Source: Flavobacterium aeripolare (lineage in GTDB: Bacteria; Bacteroidota; Bacteroidia; Flavobacteriales; Flavobacteriaceae). From it: a stretch of DNA of 64,000 bases. Positions 19,187 to 28,800 of the stretch are shown here, piece by piece. Each line of letters begins with the position of its first letter. Within the stretch, counting starts at the first letter, position 1. The stretch is taken from assembly GCF_013294025.1 (NCBI RefSeq), contig NZ_JABSNL010000001.1, positions 394,060 to 458,059 of the forward strand, in the 5' to 3' direction. The position numbers were made by a program, and so were the translations under genes. Under the pieces are notes generated by a model. That model worked only from the letters and a program-made list of their open reading frames with translations, did no database searches and was not told where the DNA came from.

Positions 19187-19208
19187 ACTTACTAATCTGA
19201 GAAAGATT

Positions 19209-20285
19209 TTAACCTAATACTTCTGCGATTTTTTCAGTTGACAGCAATTTTATTAAAGCCTTCTCTTCAGCTTTCAATTTGCTATTGGTAGAGGCTCTTT
19301 TAGGTTGGTATTTCCAGATAGAACCACTTTCAAAAGACGCAATCACTGTGGGATGAACATAATACTTTTTACAAACTGTGCGCGTATTTCCTAATTTTGC
19401 CGAAACATCGTCAAGAACACTAATTATTTTTTTCTTGCAATCGTTTGCCGAAAGAGGCTTTTCTTGTTCTAAGAAACAACTCAAGGCATTTAAACTTCCT
19501 GACCAACATCTAAAATCTTTAGCTGTAAAATCCATACCAGTGCATTCCTTAATATAGCCATTAATATCTGCCGAGCCTACGGTATGGTGATCACCGTTAT
19601 CGTCATAATATTGAAATAATTCTTGACCGGGAATATCTCTACATCGTTTTACCAATCGCATTAAACGCTTGTCTTTTAAAGTAATTTTGTGCTTAACACC
19701 TTTTTTACCTTTAAATTCAAACGAGATTAGTCCCTTTCCTATTTTTGCATGTTTGTCTAATAAAGTAGTCAAACCAAAAGAGCCATATAATTTTTTATAA
19801 GCTTCATTCCCTATTCGAATATTTGTCACTTCGATCAACTTAATCACTAAGGCGATTACCTTTTCATAAGGCATGCCCTTTTTATTTAAATCCTTCTCCA
19901 TTTGCACTCGGATTTTAGGCAAAACTTTTGCGAACTGGCGCAAGCGATAAAATTTAGATTGATTGCGCAATTTGTTCCAGTTTGCATGATAGCGATACTG
20001 CTTTCTACCTTTAGTGTCAATTCCTGTGGCTTGTAAATGCGAATTTTCATAAGGTGAGATCCATACATTTTCCCATGCTGGAGGTAGTACCATTTTTTTA
20101 AAACGTTCTATTATTTCTTTATCAGAAACAGCTTCGCCATATTCATCTTTATATATAAAATCTTTTCCTTTTTTAAATCTAAAATATCCTTTGTCAGCAT
20201 TACTAAAATACCTTAAACCAGCTAATTTTGCTGTTTGCTGTGGATTATTATCAATCTTTGATAATTTATTTTCTAACCTAGTCAT
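19209..20285 (-). CDS. DNA topoisomerase IB (poxvirus-type)
   Basis: 358 aa from the ATG at 20285 (MTRLENKLSK); an in-frame GTG seven codons upstream is less likely. Type IB topoisomerases relax supercoils through a 3'-phosphotyrosine intermediate. The N-terminal domain (YFRFKKGKDFIY, PPAWENVWISP) and the catalytic domain (KVIALVIKLIEVTNIRIGNE, then KDFRCWSGSLNAL, a variant of the usual DFRTWxGT) are recognisable. The nucleophilic tyrosine is in KKYYVHP near residue 308. Bacterial TopIB is an accessory enzyme often grouped with stress genes, as here, next to trehalose metabolism. It has its own terminator. Confidence 0.93.
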   Translation of the reverse strand: MTRLENKLSKIDNNPQQTAKLAGLRYFSNADKGYFRFKKGKDFIYKDEYGEAVSDKEIIERFKKMVLPPAWENVWISPYENSHLQATGIDTKGRKQYRYHANWNKLRNQSKFYRLRQFAKVLPKIRVQMEKDLNKKGMPYEKVIALVIKLIEVTNIRIGNEAYKKLYGSFGLTTLLDKHAKIGKGLISFEFKGKKGVKHKITLKDKRLMRLVKRCRDIPGQELFQYYDDNGDHHTVGSADINGYIKECTGMDFTAKDFRCWSGSLNALSCFLEQEKPLSANDCKKKIISVLDDVSAKLGNTRTVCKKYYVHPTVIASFESGSIWKYQPKRASTNSKLKAEEKALIKLLSTEKIAEVLG

Positions 20286-20373
20286 ATTTACTTCTTTAAA
20301 TAACACTAGTAAAGATAATCTAGTAAGAAGTTAGAAAAATTATAAGATTACAGTTGCTCCTTATATTATTTCA

Positions 20374-20423
20374 ATAAAAAATCGCATTTAAAAAATAGCA
20401 TAAAGCTACTTTTAAACGCGATT
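20374..20423 (-). terminator. Terminator of the otsAB gene (minus strand)
   Basis: AATCGCATTTAAAA (20380-20393) and TTTTAAACGCGATT (20410-20423) pair with a single mismatch. Read on the minus strand, the hairpin runs into TTTTT. Confidence 0.75.
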
Positions 20424-20442
20424 ATTAAATTTAAGTTAGTTG

Positions 20443-22653
20443 CTACTTTACAGCAATGCTTCTTAGTAAATCCAGAACTTCGTTGTTACTTTTTATATAA
20501 TAATGAGCTGCCGTTTTTACGTTACCTACTTTTACTGTATAGGCCGAATCAGGTAATTCTTCAAACATAAATTCATCAGTCCAATCATCACCTATTGCAA
20601 AAATAAAATCATATTTATCATTAGAAATAATTCGAGATGCTGCTCTCCCTTTATTAATGTTACTATTTTTAACTTCGAGCACTTTATTTCCTTCCAGTAA
20701 TGACAAGGTATTATTGAATAGCAAACTCTTCAAAACATGTTTTAATTCCATCGTTCGTAGCGCTGCCATCTCTGGATCAGCTTTTCGATAATGCCATGCC
20801 AGTGAGTATTCTTTCTCTTCAATAAGAGTTCCGGGAGTGCTATCAGTAAAAGATTCTATCACAGGACGAATGTTCTCTTTCCAGCTGGTTTTTAATTGGT
20901 CAAGTGTGTGCCACTCTCCTCCCGCTTTACGCAACCAAGCGCCATGATCAGTTACCAAGGTATAACTTTTCTCCCCAAACCAACTCTCTAACGTCTTGCG
21001 ATCGCGTCCGCTAATTATTGCAATTTCAGTATTTGGATCTTCATTTATTTTATCAAGTAAATCATAGATTTCTTGCGTAGGAATCGCATCACTAGGATTA
21101 TTTTTAAAACCCACTAAGGTTCCATCATAGTCTAATAGTAGTAATCGCTTAGATGATGCCGTGTAATTTTGTGCAATTGTAGCACGCGTGCTAGGATCTA
21201 ACTCTTTAGCTACAGGGACAGGGACAGTATTTCCAGCTGTTTCTAATGATTTTAAAAACTCTTTTGCCCAGCGCTCCACATTGTATCTTGAAATTCTTTT
21301 TTGTAAAGCTTGAATTCTTGTCTTTTGTTCTTCTTGCGGCATTTCCAGAGCGTTTCTAATACTATCTGCCGTTTGATCAAAATTATTAGGATTTACAATA
21401 AGTGCCTCGTGCATTTCCTTAGCTACACCAGCCATTTCACTTAAAATAAGTACCCCATTCTCCTTTGTTCTTGTCGCAACATACTCTTTTGCAACGAGAT
21501 TCATTCCATCTCTAATTGGGGTAACCATAGCAACATCTGATGAGACGTATAAGTCAATTAAATCATCAAATGGCAATGCTCTATAAAAGTACCAAATAGG
21601 AGTCCAACTAATTGTAGACAAATCACCATTAATGCGGCCTACAAGTTCATCCGTTTCTCGCTTTAATTTTTGGTATTGGGGAACATTTTCTCTCGATGGC
21701 ACAGCCAGCATAACCAATCTCACCTTTCCTTTGTACTCAGGGTATTTATTTAAAAAGTATTCAAACGATTTAATTCTGTTAGGAATTCCCTTTGTATAAT
21801 CCATTCTGTCTATGGAAAGAATCAATTTACTTTCTTCATTAGATTTATTATGGAAATCTAAGTTCTTCATCAATTCTGATTTATTCTCTTCAGGATATTT
21901 ATTGTGATCTAGCGCCGCATTGTGGTAGCGATCGTAGTCGATACCCATAGGAAAAGAATCGACTTTAATAATGCGATTATCAAATGAGATTTCGTTGAAA
22001 TTAATTTCTACATCTGCAATTCTACTTACTGAACTAATAAAATGCCTCGCATAATCATAGGTATGAAACCCAACGAGATCAGCACCTAGCATTCCTTGTA
22101 AAAGCTCATCTCTCCAGGGACACGTTCTAAACAGTTCGTAAGAAGGATACGGAATATGTAAAAAGAAACCAATGGTAATATTTGGGTTTCTCTTTCTAAG
22201 TAATTCTGGTAGTAAAAGCAATTGATAATCATGCACCCACACGGTATCACCATCATTGACATGCTCTAGAACAACATCAGCAAATTTTTGATTAACGGCT
22301 ACGTAAGATTCCCACTGCGTTAACTCAAACTTAGTGTAGGCTTGAAAATAATGAAATAAAGGCCACAAAGCCATATTGCTAAAACCGTAATAATATAACT
22401 CAATATCCTCTTCACTAAGTGGTACAGGAACACATTTTTCGGCAGCTAATGCAGCAATAACTTGTTCGTCTTGTTCTTTAGATAGATTTTCTTTGGCTAA
22501 TCCTGACCACCCTATCCATACGCCGTTGCCTTCAGAGTGAACCGACTTCATTCCTGTCGCTAATCCTCCTGTGCTGGATTTTACAATTAATTTATCGTCA
22601 TCAAATTTTAAATCTACTGGTAATCTGTTTGAAACTATTACTGTTTTACTCAT
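20443..22653 (-). CDS. otsAB: Bifunctional trehalose-6-phosphate synthase/phosphatase (OtsA-OtsB fusion)
   Basis: 736 aa from the ATG at 22653; a GTG three bases upstream is an alternative. Residues 1-470 are a GT20 trehalose-6-phosphate synthase, which joins UDP-glucose to glucose-6-phosphate: TVIVSNRLPV at the N-terminus, STGGLATGM near 30, WVHDYQLLLLP near 140 and LSIDRMDYTKGIPNR near 280. Residues from about 500 form a HAD-type trehalose-6-phosphatase with the DxDGT nucleophile motif LLDYDGTL and the acidic motif GDDWTDEFMF. Both active sites look intact, so one protein makes trehalose, an osmo- and desiccation protectant. A YodC-like gene lies just upstream on the same strand, 65 bases away. 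Confidence 0.96.
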   Translation of the reverse strand: MSKTVIVSNRLPVDLKFDDDKLIVKSSTGGLATGMKSVHSEGNGVWIGWSGLAKENLSKEQDEQVIAALAAEKCVPVPLSEEDIELYYYGFSNMALWPLFHYFQAYTKFELTQWESYVAVNQKFADVVLEHVNDGDTVWVHDYQLLLLPELLRKRNPNITIGFFLHIPYPSYELFRTCPWRDELLQGMLGADLVGFHTYDYARHFISSVSRIADVEINFNEISFDNRIIKVDSFPMGIDYDRYHNAALDHNKYPEENKSELMKNLDFHNKSNEESKLILSIDRMDYTKGIPNRIKSFEYFLNKYPEYKGKVRLVMLAVPSRENVPQYQKLKRETDELVGRINGDLSTISWTPIWYFYRALPFDDLIDLYVSSDVAMVTPIRDGMNLVAKEYVATRTKENGVLILSEMAGVAKEMHEALIVNPNNFDQTADSIRNALEMPQEEQKTRIQALQKRISRYNVERWAKEFLKSLETAGNTVPVPVAKELDPSTRATIAQNYTASSKRLLLLDYDGTLVGFKNNPSDAIPTQEIYDLLDKINEDPNTEIAIISGRDRKTLESWFGEKSYTLVTDHGAWLRKAGGEWHTLDQLKTSWKENIRPVIESFTDSTPGTLIEEKEYSLAWHYRKADPEMAALRTMELKHVLKSLLFNNTLSLLEGNKVLEVKNSNINKGRAASRIISNDKYDFIFAIGDDWTDEFMFEELPDSAYTVKVGNVKTAAHYYIKSNNEVLDLLRSIAVK

Positions 22654-22718
22654 CACAAAATTTTGGTTATATTAGTGAGTTGGATCTATGCCAACATCTA
22701 TTTTAATTACTTATTATA

Positions 22719-22904
22719 TCAATTAGCAAGAGATTCATCCGTTACAAGATGCAACTGAGAGCTACTAAATTTACCCGTCACAATAGTGCCTAATTCATCT
22801 TTCCATTGCGTTATCACATTCTCTATTAATTCTTCTTCAAAACCAATTATTTCCATGGTTTGCACTCCAAATTCCTGTCTTACTTTTTGTCCTATTTTAA
22901 ACAT
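22719..22904 (-). CDS. YodC-like small protein (DUF2158 type)
   Basis: 61 aa. The opening FKIGQKVRQEFGVQTMEIIGFEEE and the QWKDELGTIVTGKFSSSQL segment fit the small SH3-like YodC/DUF2158 family, whose function is unknown. It sits directly upstream of otsAB on the same strand and could be its first operon partner. The assignment rests on pattern only. Confidence 0.65.
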   Translation of the reverse strand: MFKIGQKVRQEFGVQTMEIIGFEEELIENVITQWKDELGTIVTGKFSSSQLHLVTDESLAN

Positions 22905-23280
22905 AGCTAGTGTTTTATATAAATTTAGTTATTAAATTTTTAGTATAAAATTAATACCCAAGATTTACGGTATTAATGTCAATATCATAATTATTGTAAA
23001 TTTAATTATCAAAACCACAATTCATTTTATAGTATTAAAGCCACTTCTTATAGTATTTTAATACATGGCGTTCAGCAGTTTTATTTTCGAAAATAAAAAT
23101 GACAATAGTACCATAACGCAAAATTGGATAGCTACAATGAGTATTCGATACTTGTTATTATCGAATGGAAGCTGTTACAATTTCACTTGACAAATAGTAG
23201 CTGCTTTGTAGTACTAATAATTATAATTTACTTATTTTTGGTAAACCAATTTGGACAACCAAAAAAAAGTTATACATATA
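22905..23280. promoter_or_regulatory. Divergent regulatory region between the YodC-like gene and the aldehyde dehydrogenase
   Basis: This 376-base gap holds no gene. It contains the perfect 20-bp palindrome TTTTATTTTCGAAAATAAAA at 23079-23098, whose core also occurs at 13816-13831. It also holds an 8-bp inverted repeat ATTCGATA/TATCGAAT (23143-23150 and 23159-23166) with an eight-base spacer, and a candidate -7 box TATTTTTG at 23233-23240 for the plus-strand gene. Two TATAGTATT words lie near 23030 and 23050. At least one transcription-factor site is likely. Confidence 0.5.
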
Positions 23281-24828
23281 ATGGACACTACTAATTATTT
23301 TCAAGCGATAAATCCTACTACAAATGAGGCTTTAGAAAAGCAATTCAAAAATACTTCAATAGAAGAATTAAATGATGCTGTTGTAAAAGCGACTCTAGCA
23401 TTTTCAAGTTATCGAAAAAAAGACAGTGCCGCTATTGCAGCATTTTTAGAGCAAATCGCTGAAGAAATAATGAATCTAGGAGACCAGCTAATAACGGTGT
23501 GCAATCAAGAAACAGGATTGCCAATAGGTAGACTTCAAGGAGAACGCGGACGAACAGTAAATCAATTGAAATTATTTGCTACTGTGGTTCGTGAAGGATC
23601 GTGGGTAGATGCTCGAATAGATACCGCCCTCCCTGATAGACTGCCCATTCCTAGACCTGACATTAGACACATACTCATTCCGCTAGGACCTGTAGCTGTT
23701 TTTGGCGCAAGTAATTTCCCTCTAGCATTTTCAACTGCTGGCGGAGACACTGCTTCGGCACTAGCTTCTGGCTGCCCCGTGATTGTAAAAGGCCACGAAG
23801 CACACCCCCATACCTCTGCCTTAATTGCAGCTGCAATTTTAAAAGCCGTAGCTACCTGCAACATGCCCGAAGGCGTATTTACATTATTGCAAGGAAATTC
23901 ACGAAGCCTAGGAGAAGCATTGGTAAAACATAAAGATATCAAAGCGGTAGGTTTTACAGGATCATTCAATGGAGGAAAAGCGTTGTTTGATTATGCTAAT
24001 CAACGATCAGAACCAATTCCAGTTTATGCTGAAATGGGCAGCACAAACCCCGTATTTATCTTGCCTGGAGCACTAAAAGATAAAGCAGAAAAAATAGCCG
24101 AAGGATTGGTGGCCTCAATTGCTATGGGTGTAGGACAATTTTGCACTAGTCCTGGTATCACTTTTATCGAAAATGGAACTGGGCTACAACAATTCTACAA
24201 CACATTAAAAGGCAAAGCTGCAACTACAGATTCAGGGACTATGTTAACGCCAAGCATTAAAATTGCTTACGAGCGCGGACTAACAAAACTACAAGAGATC
24301 AAAGAAGTAGAAGAAATCGCTTTAGGATTAAAAGAACTTGCTGTCAATAACTCGACTATAAGAATATTTAAAACAACAGTGGAAAATTATCAGAAAGAGG
24401 CTTTTTTAGCAGAAGAGAATTTTGGCCCCTCTAGCATCATCATAGAATCTACTTCGAAGGAACAAATACTTGATGCTGCAAGAAATCTCAAAGGTCATTT
24501 GACGGCAACTATTTTTGGTACTGATGAAGATTTCGAAAATTATAGTGAGTTATTTGATATTTTAGAATTAAAAGTGGGTAGAGTATTAGTTAATGGGTAT
24601 CCTACTGGAGTAGAAGTTTGTCACGCTATGGTTCATGGCGGACCATTTCCAGCAACAACTGCAGCCAACTCAACATCTGTGGGAACGGGAGCAATAAAAC
24701 GCTTTGTTAGACCAGTGTGTTTTCAAGATTTTCCGCACAATAAGTTACCTAAGGCACTGCAAAATGATAATCCGCTATCTTTATATAGAATTGTCAATGG
24801 TACTATCACGAATGGTAAAATAGCATAA
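23281..24828 (+). CDS. Aldehyde dehydrogenase (alpha-ketoglutarate semialdehyde dehydrogenase-like)
   Basis: 515 aa from the ATG at 23281; a TTG ten codons upstream is rejected because it follows too closely on the -7 box. The fold is the NAD(P)-dependent ALDH superfamily, with catalytic cysteine in GQFCTSPG near residue 291 and general-base glutamate in AEMGSTNP near 255. The nucleotide-binding FTGSFNGGK segment lies near 225. The overall sequence, including FGASNFPLAFSTAGGDTASALA near 145, resembles the 2,5-dioxovalerate (alpha-ketoglutarate semialdehyde) subgroup that ends pentose, glucarate or hydroxyproline oxidation. No other gene of such a pathway is adjacent, so a general aldehyde-detoxifying role remains possible. 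Confidence 0.88.
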   Translation: MDTTNYFQAINPTTNEALEKQFKNTSIEELNDAVVKATLAFSSYRKKDSAAIAAFLEQIAEEIMNLGDQLITVCNQETGLPIGRLQGERGRTVNQLKLFATVVREGSWVDARIDTALPDRLPIPRPDIRHILIPLGPVAVFGASNFPLAFSTAGGDTASALASGCPVIVKGHEAHPHTSALIAAAILKAVATCNMPEGVFTLLQGNSRSLGEALVKHKDIKAVGFTGSFNGGKALFDYANQRSEPIPVYAEMGSTNPVFILPGALKDKAEKIAEGLVASIAMGVGQFCTSPGITFIENGTGLQQFYNTLKGKAATTDSGTMLTPSIKIAYERGLTKLQEIKEVEEIALGLKELAVNNSTIRIFKTTVENYQKEAFLAEENFGPSSIIIESTSKEQILDAARNLKGHLTATIFGTDEDFENYSELFDILELKVGRVLVNGYPTGVEVCHAMVHGGPFPATTAANSTSVGTGAIKRFVRPVCFQDFPHNKLPKALQNDNPLSLYRIVNGTITNGKIA

Positions 24829-24945
24829 GCACATACCAGCGGCTTGATCAAAATTGTAATACTCGAATGACTATATCTGATCCTCAAGAAATATAATTTT
24901 GATTTTATTATCTTTTAAATGTAGCTGTTGGTATTTATAAAACAT

Positions 24946-24987
24946 AAAAAATGCCCCAAATAGTATTTAACTTTTTGGGGCATTTTC
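24946..24987. terminator. Bidirectional terminator
   Basis: AAAATGCCCCAAA (24948-24960) pairs perfectly with TTTGGGGCATTTT (24974-24986). It is flanked by A's and T's and lies between convergent genes, so it can end both. Confidence 0.88.
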
Positions 24988-25009
24988 AATTAGATTGCTA
25001 CTTTTTTTA

Positions 25010-25510
25010 TTAAATATTTAATTCTCCTTGATCCATCAAATCTGGCTCATCACCAGTGATTGCTCCCATTCCCATTTTAAGTAAAGTGACTAGCGTATTG
25101 TTTTTAGGATCCCAGTAGAAAGCCTGATCAGGTCGCACAGAGATAGCCGTAATGTTGGGGTCATTGACACCATCAAACCAAGCATCATCTGAACTTTTAT
25201 ACAGCTCTTTGATAATCTCTAAGTTGGTTGTTACAATGGCCTTCCCAAAAACATTTAAAAATTTCATTTTACTTGGATCAGAATAGACCAAATGCATTGC
25301 ACTATTTAAATTGATATTTTTATTGTGCTGACTATTTCTATTACTTAGAAACCAAATCAACCCTTCATCGTCTACTTTCTTAGTGCTCATAGGGACCATA
25401 TGTAAAGGATATTCCTTAAGTCCACTTGCAAACATGGCAAAATCAATGTCGGTTGCTAGATCTTTTATTTTCTGTTTGGCTTCTTCGCTAAATAAATTTT
25501 TTGTGCTCAT
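25010..25510 (-). CDS. Pyridoxamine 5'-phosphate oxidase-fold stress protein
   Basis: 166 aa, soluble. It resembles the general stress protein 26-like branch of the PNPOx split-barrel family: ATDIDFAMFASGL, then PMSTKKVDDEGLIWFLSNRNSQHNKNI, then NVFGKAIV, then a DDAWFDG-type segment. Members bind FMN or related flavins; most have no proven reaction. The gene is transcribed away from the giant secreted-protein gene, with a 350-base divergent region between them. Confidence 0.85.
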   Translation of the reverse strand: MSTKNLFSEEAKQKIKDLATDIDFAMFASGLKEYPLHMVPMSTKKVDDEGLIWFLSNRNSQHNKNINLNSAMHLVYSDPSKMKFLNVFGKAIVTTNLEIIKELYKSSDDAWFDGVNDPNITAISVRPDQAFYWDPKNNTLVTLLKMGMGAITGDEPDLMDQGELNI

Positions 25511-25733
25511 ATTAATTATTTTATAGAGTTGTACTTGTATTATTCACTAAAGATATAGCTAAGCTTTCATAAGAATTCTATTTCATTATAATCTTGAAAA
25601 TATTTTACAAAATAATACAAAATGTGAAGTATTATTAGCAAGCTGTTACTACAACTTTAAATTTAAATTAAGTGTAAAATCCCAGAAGTTAATCACTACT
25701 AAATGTTAACAAAAGCCAATAACTATTAAAGTG

Positions 25734-25769
25734 TTGTTAAATTATTTCAACCGAAAATACCTACCTTTG
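25734..25769 (+). promoter_or_regulatory. Candidate promoter of the 5494-residue secreted protein
   Basis: TACCTTTG at 25762-25769 is an exact -7 box, 91 bases before the ATG. A TTG at 25734-25736 is 25 bases upstream, slightly beyond the usual spacing. The rest of 25511-25860 is AT-rich and shows nothing else I can name. Confidence 0.55.
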
Positions 25770-25860
25770 GTCGATTAAACTTGAAATAACGAGATTTTAC
25801 TTGTATTTTAAGGAAAATTTAAGATCCAAAACTGAAAGCCAATATATTAATTTCTCATTT

Positions 25861-28800
25861 ATGATAAAGAAATACTCTTTTCTAACTCTACTATTATTCC
25901 TTTTTGCGCATACTGCTTACTCACAGTTAAGTGATTTGCATTATTTACCGCCGTTAAAACAAAGCTCTGATAGACAAGCGGTTGTCCAACAAGCGTTTTA
26001 TTTATCAACCCCAGAGGCAACTCCTTTTACGGTGCAAGTTTTTCAAGGTACAGGAACAACTGCTGTGGCTACTTTAACCGTTTCTAATGGCAGTCCCATA
26101 AAATATGATTTAGCAGATGGTGATAACAATATTACGCTGGTAACAAATGTAAATACAGGAGAGAGATTAACCAATAGTGGACTGCGATTTGTTGCCGCTA
26201 GTGGAAAAAAATTCTATGTGAATTATCGTGCAAGATCAGGAGCTCAAGCCACTTCGTTAACTTCAAAAGGAAGGCAAGCACTTGGTAAAGAATTTAAATG
26301 GGGAGGAATTCCGAATAGGGCCAATAATGCTTCTTTGACCAATACTTTAGGAATTATGGCTACTACTAATGGTACCGTGGTCACCATTAAAGGTTATGAT
26401 CCCAATTGTGTCTTTAGAAAAGGAAATACTAGAGGTGCAATCACAGATGATATATTAACTATTAATTTGGATGCAGGAGAGTCTTTTGTCTTAGAGGCAT
26501 CACCAAACGAAGCAGAAGCCAATAGAGATGGTTGGTTAGGAGCTTCGATTAGCGCCACACAAAATATTGCTATTAGTAATGGGGGATTAAATGTAGGAAT
26601 CAGGGCAGGCTCAGGCTCGCGAGATGCTGCTATTGATCAACCAGTTCCTCAGAATATCGTAGGTCGTGATTATGTATTCGTACGTGGAAACGGAACTGAT
26701 GAAACTGAATTTCCTATCATCATAGGAACTCAAAACGGAACCGATATTTTTGTTAACGGATCTTCCACTCCTATTGCAACAATAAATAATGGGGAATATT
26801 TTGAAATTCCAGGAAGCAATTATTCCTCAGGCAATATTGGTGCCAATATGACTGTGATTACTTCAAAGGAAGCATATGCTTATCAATGTTTAGCTGGTTC
26901 TAGTGGTATACAAACTATAGGACTTAATTTTATTGCTCCTGTTAACTGTTTGCTTCCTGATAATTTGAGCAACATACCCGATATTAGAGATGTAGCAAAT
27001 TTAAATTTTACGGGGGGAATTACAATTCTTGCCTCTACTTCTACTCCAAATAGTAATATCACTGTTACTGATGGTTCAGGAGTCGTTGCGTTACCAGCAC
27101 CTACAAATGCTGCGGGATTACCTTGGAAGTCCTTTTTTGTCTCCAACTTAACAGGGAATGTGTCCGTTCAATCAACAGGTCCTATTGCCGTTGGTTTTAT
27201 AGGAGTAAATAATAATGCAGGTATTGCAGGATATTTTTCTGGTTTTGATACTGTACCTGTTGTTGATTTAGAAATCACAGGTGGTGGCTGTTTACCAGGT
27301 TCAGATCTAAAAGAGCTATCGGGAAGTTTTGATGCCTACCAATGGTTTAAAGACAATACTATAATTCCAGGTGCTACTTCTAACATATATACCCCTTCAA
27401 CTCCAGGTGATTTTTTTGTAAGAGTAACCAAAGGAGGGTGTACTTATGATTCCTCTATATTATCAGCTTATAATTGCGACCCTGAAATTATTTTGACTAA
27501 AACAGTTGATAAAAGTAATGTCCTCGAAGGTGACACCGTAATTTTTAAAGTGAGTGTAAAAAGCTTAGGTGTAAATCCTGTAACCAATCTAGTTATAAAC
27601 GATTTGCTACCGGCAGAACTTTCATTTGTATCCGCAACAGCTGTGCACGGAACTTGGACTGCACCTAATTGGAATATTGGAACAATGACCAGCGGTGAAG
27701 TATTTAATATTTTTATTACTGCAAAAGTTAATGAGGTCACTGCTAGTTCAACGGTTATCAATACCGTTTCTAATACCGAAGATATACCTGAGGCAGATGT
27801 ACAAGTAGACGATGATACAGAACCAATTAATATTACAAATAGCGAAATTGATGTTACTAAGACTTCATTAGCAGCAGCTGATGGAAGTTATGATACTTTG
27901 GGTGAAATTATTAATTATTCCATTGTTGTCAAAAATACGGGTGATACTAACTTGACCAACATTACACTTACAGATCCAAAGGCAGATACAGGAAGTATAT
28001 CACCATCATCTGTAGCGACTTTGGCAATAGGTGCTTCAACAACATTTACTGCAACCCATACAGTAACTCAAGCAGATATTGAAGCTGGACAAGTAGTAAA
28101 TCAGGCTACAGCCAAAGCTACACTATCAAACGGTTATGTGATTTCAGATGTATCCGATGATCCTACCAATGCAACTAGCACAACTAATGATCCTACGGTC
28201 ACACCTATCATCCAGAAAGGAAAATTAGTTTTAGAAAAGATCGCACAACCTGCAGCTGATGGCCTTTATGACAACTTAGATGAAAAAATTAATTACGAAA
28301 TAAGAGTTATCAATACGGGAAATGTAAGTCTAAATAATATTACCGTAACCGATCCAAATGCAGATGTAGGAACTATTCTTCCTGCTGTTTTAGCAAACTT
28401 ACCGGCTGGAGAATCTGCAGTTTTCTCAGCAAAACACACCATTGTACAAGCCGATTTTAATGTTGGTAAAGTTTCGAACATAGCCACTGTTACTGGTACT
28501 GAACCAGTAGGTGGAGCTACAATTACAGACCAATCTGACGATCCAACGACCGCTGCTCAAAATGATGCTACAGTAGTTTCTGTCCCTGAAATTGGTAGAC
28601 TTGAAGTTACTAAAAGAGATGCTGCGCCTGCAGATGGTAGTTTTGATACTGTGGGTGAAATTATTACTTACACTATCTTTGTAAAAAATACAGGAACGGT
28701 CACATTAACGAATCTGAATATTATTGATTCGAATGCAACAGGGATTATACTAGAATCTACTACAGGCGTAGATGGTGACACTAGTGACAAATTTGTAGAT

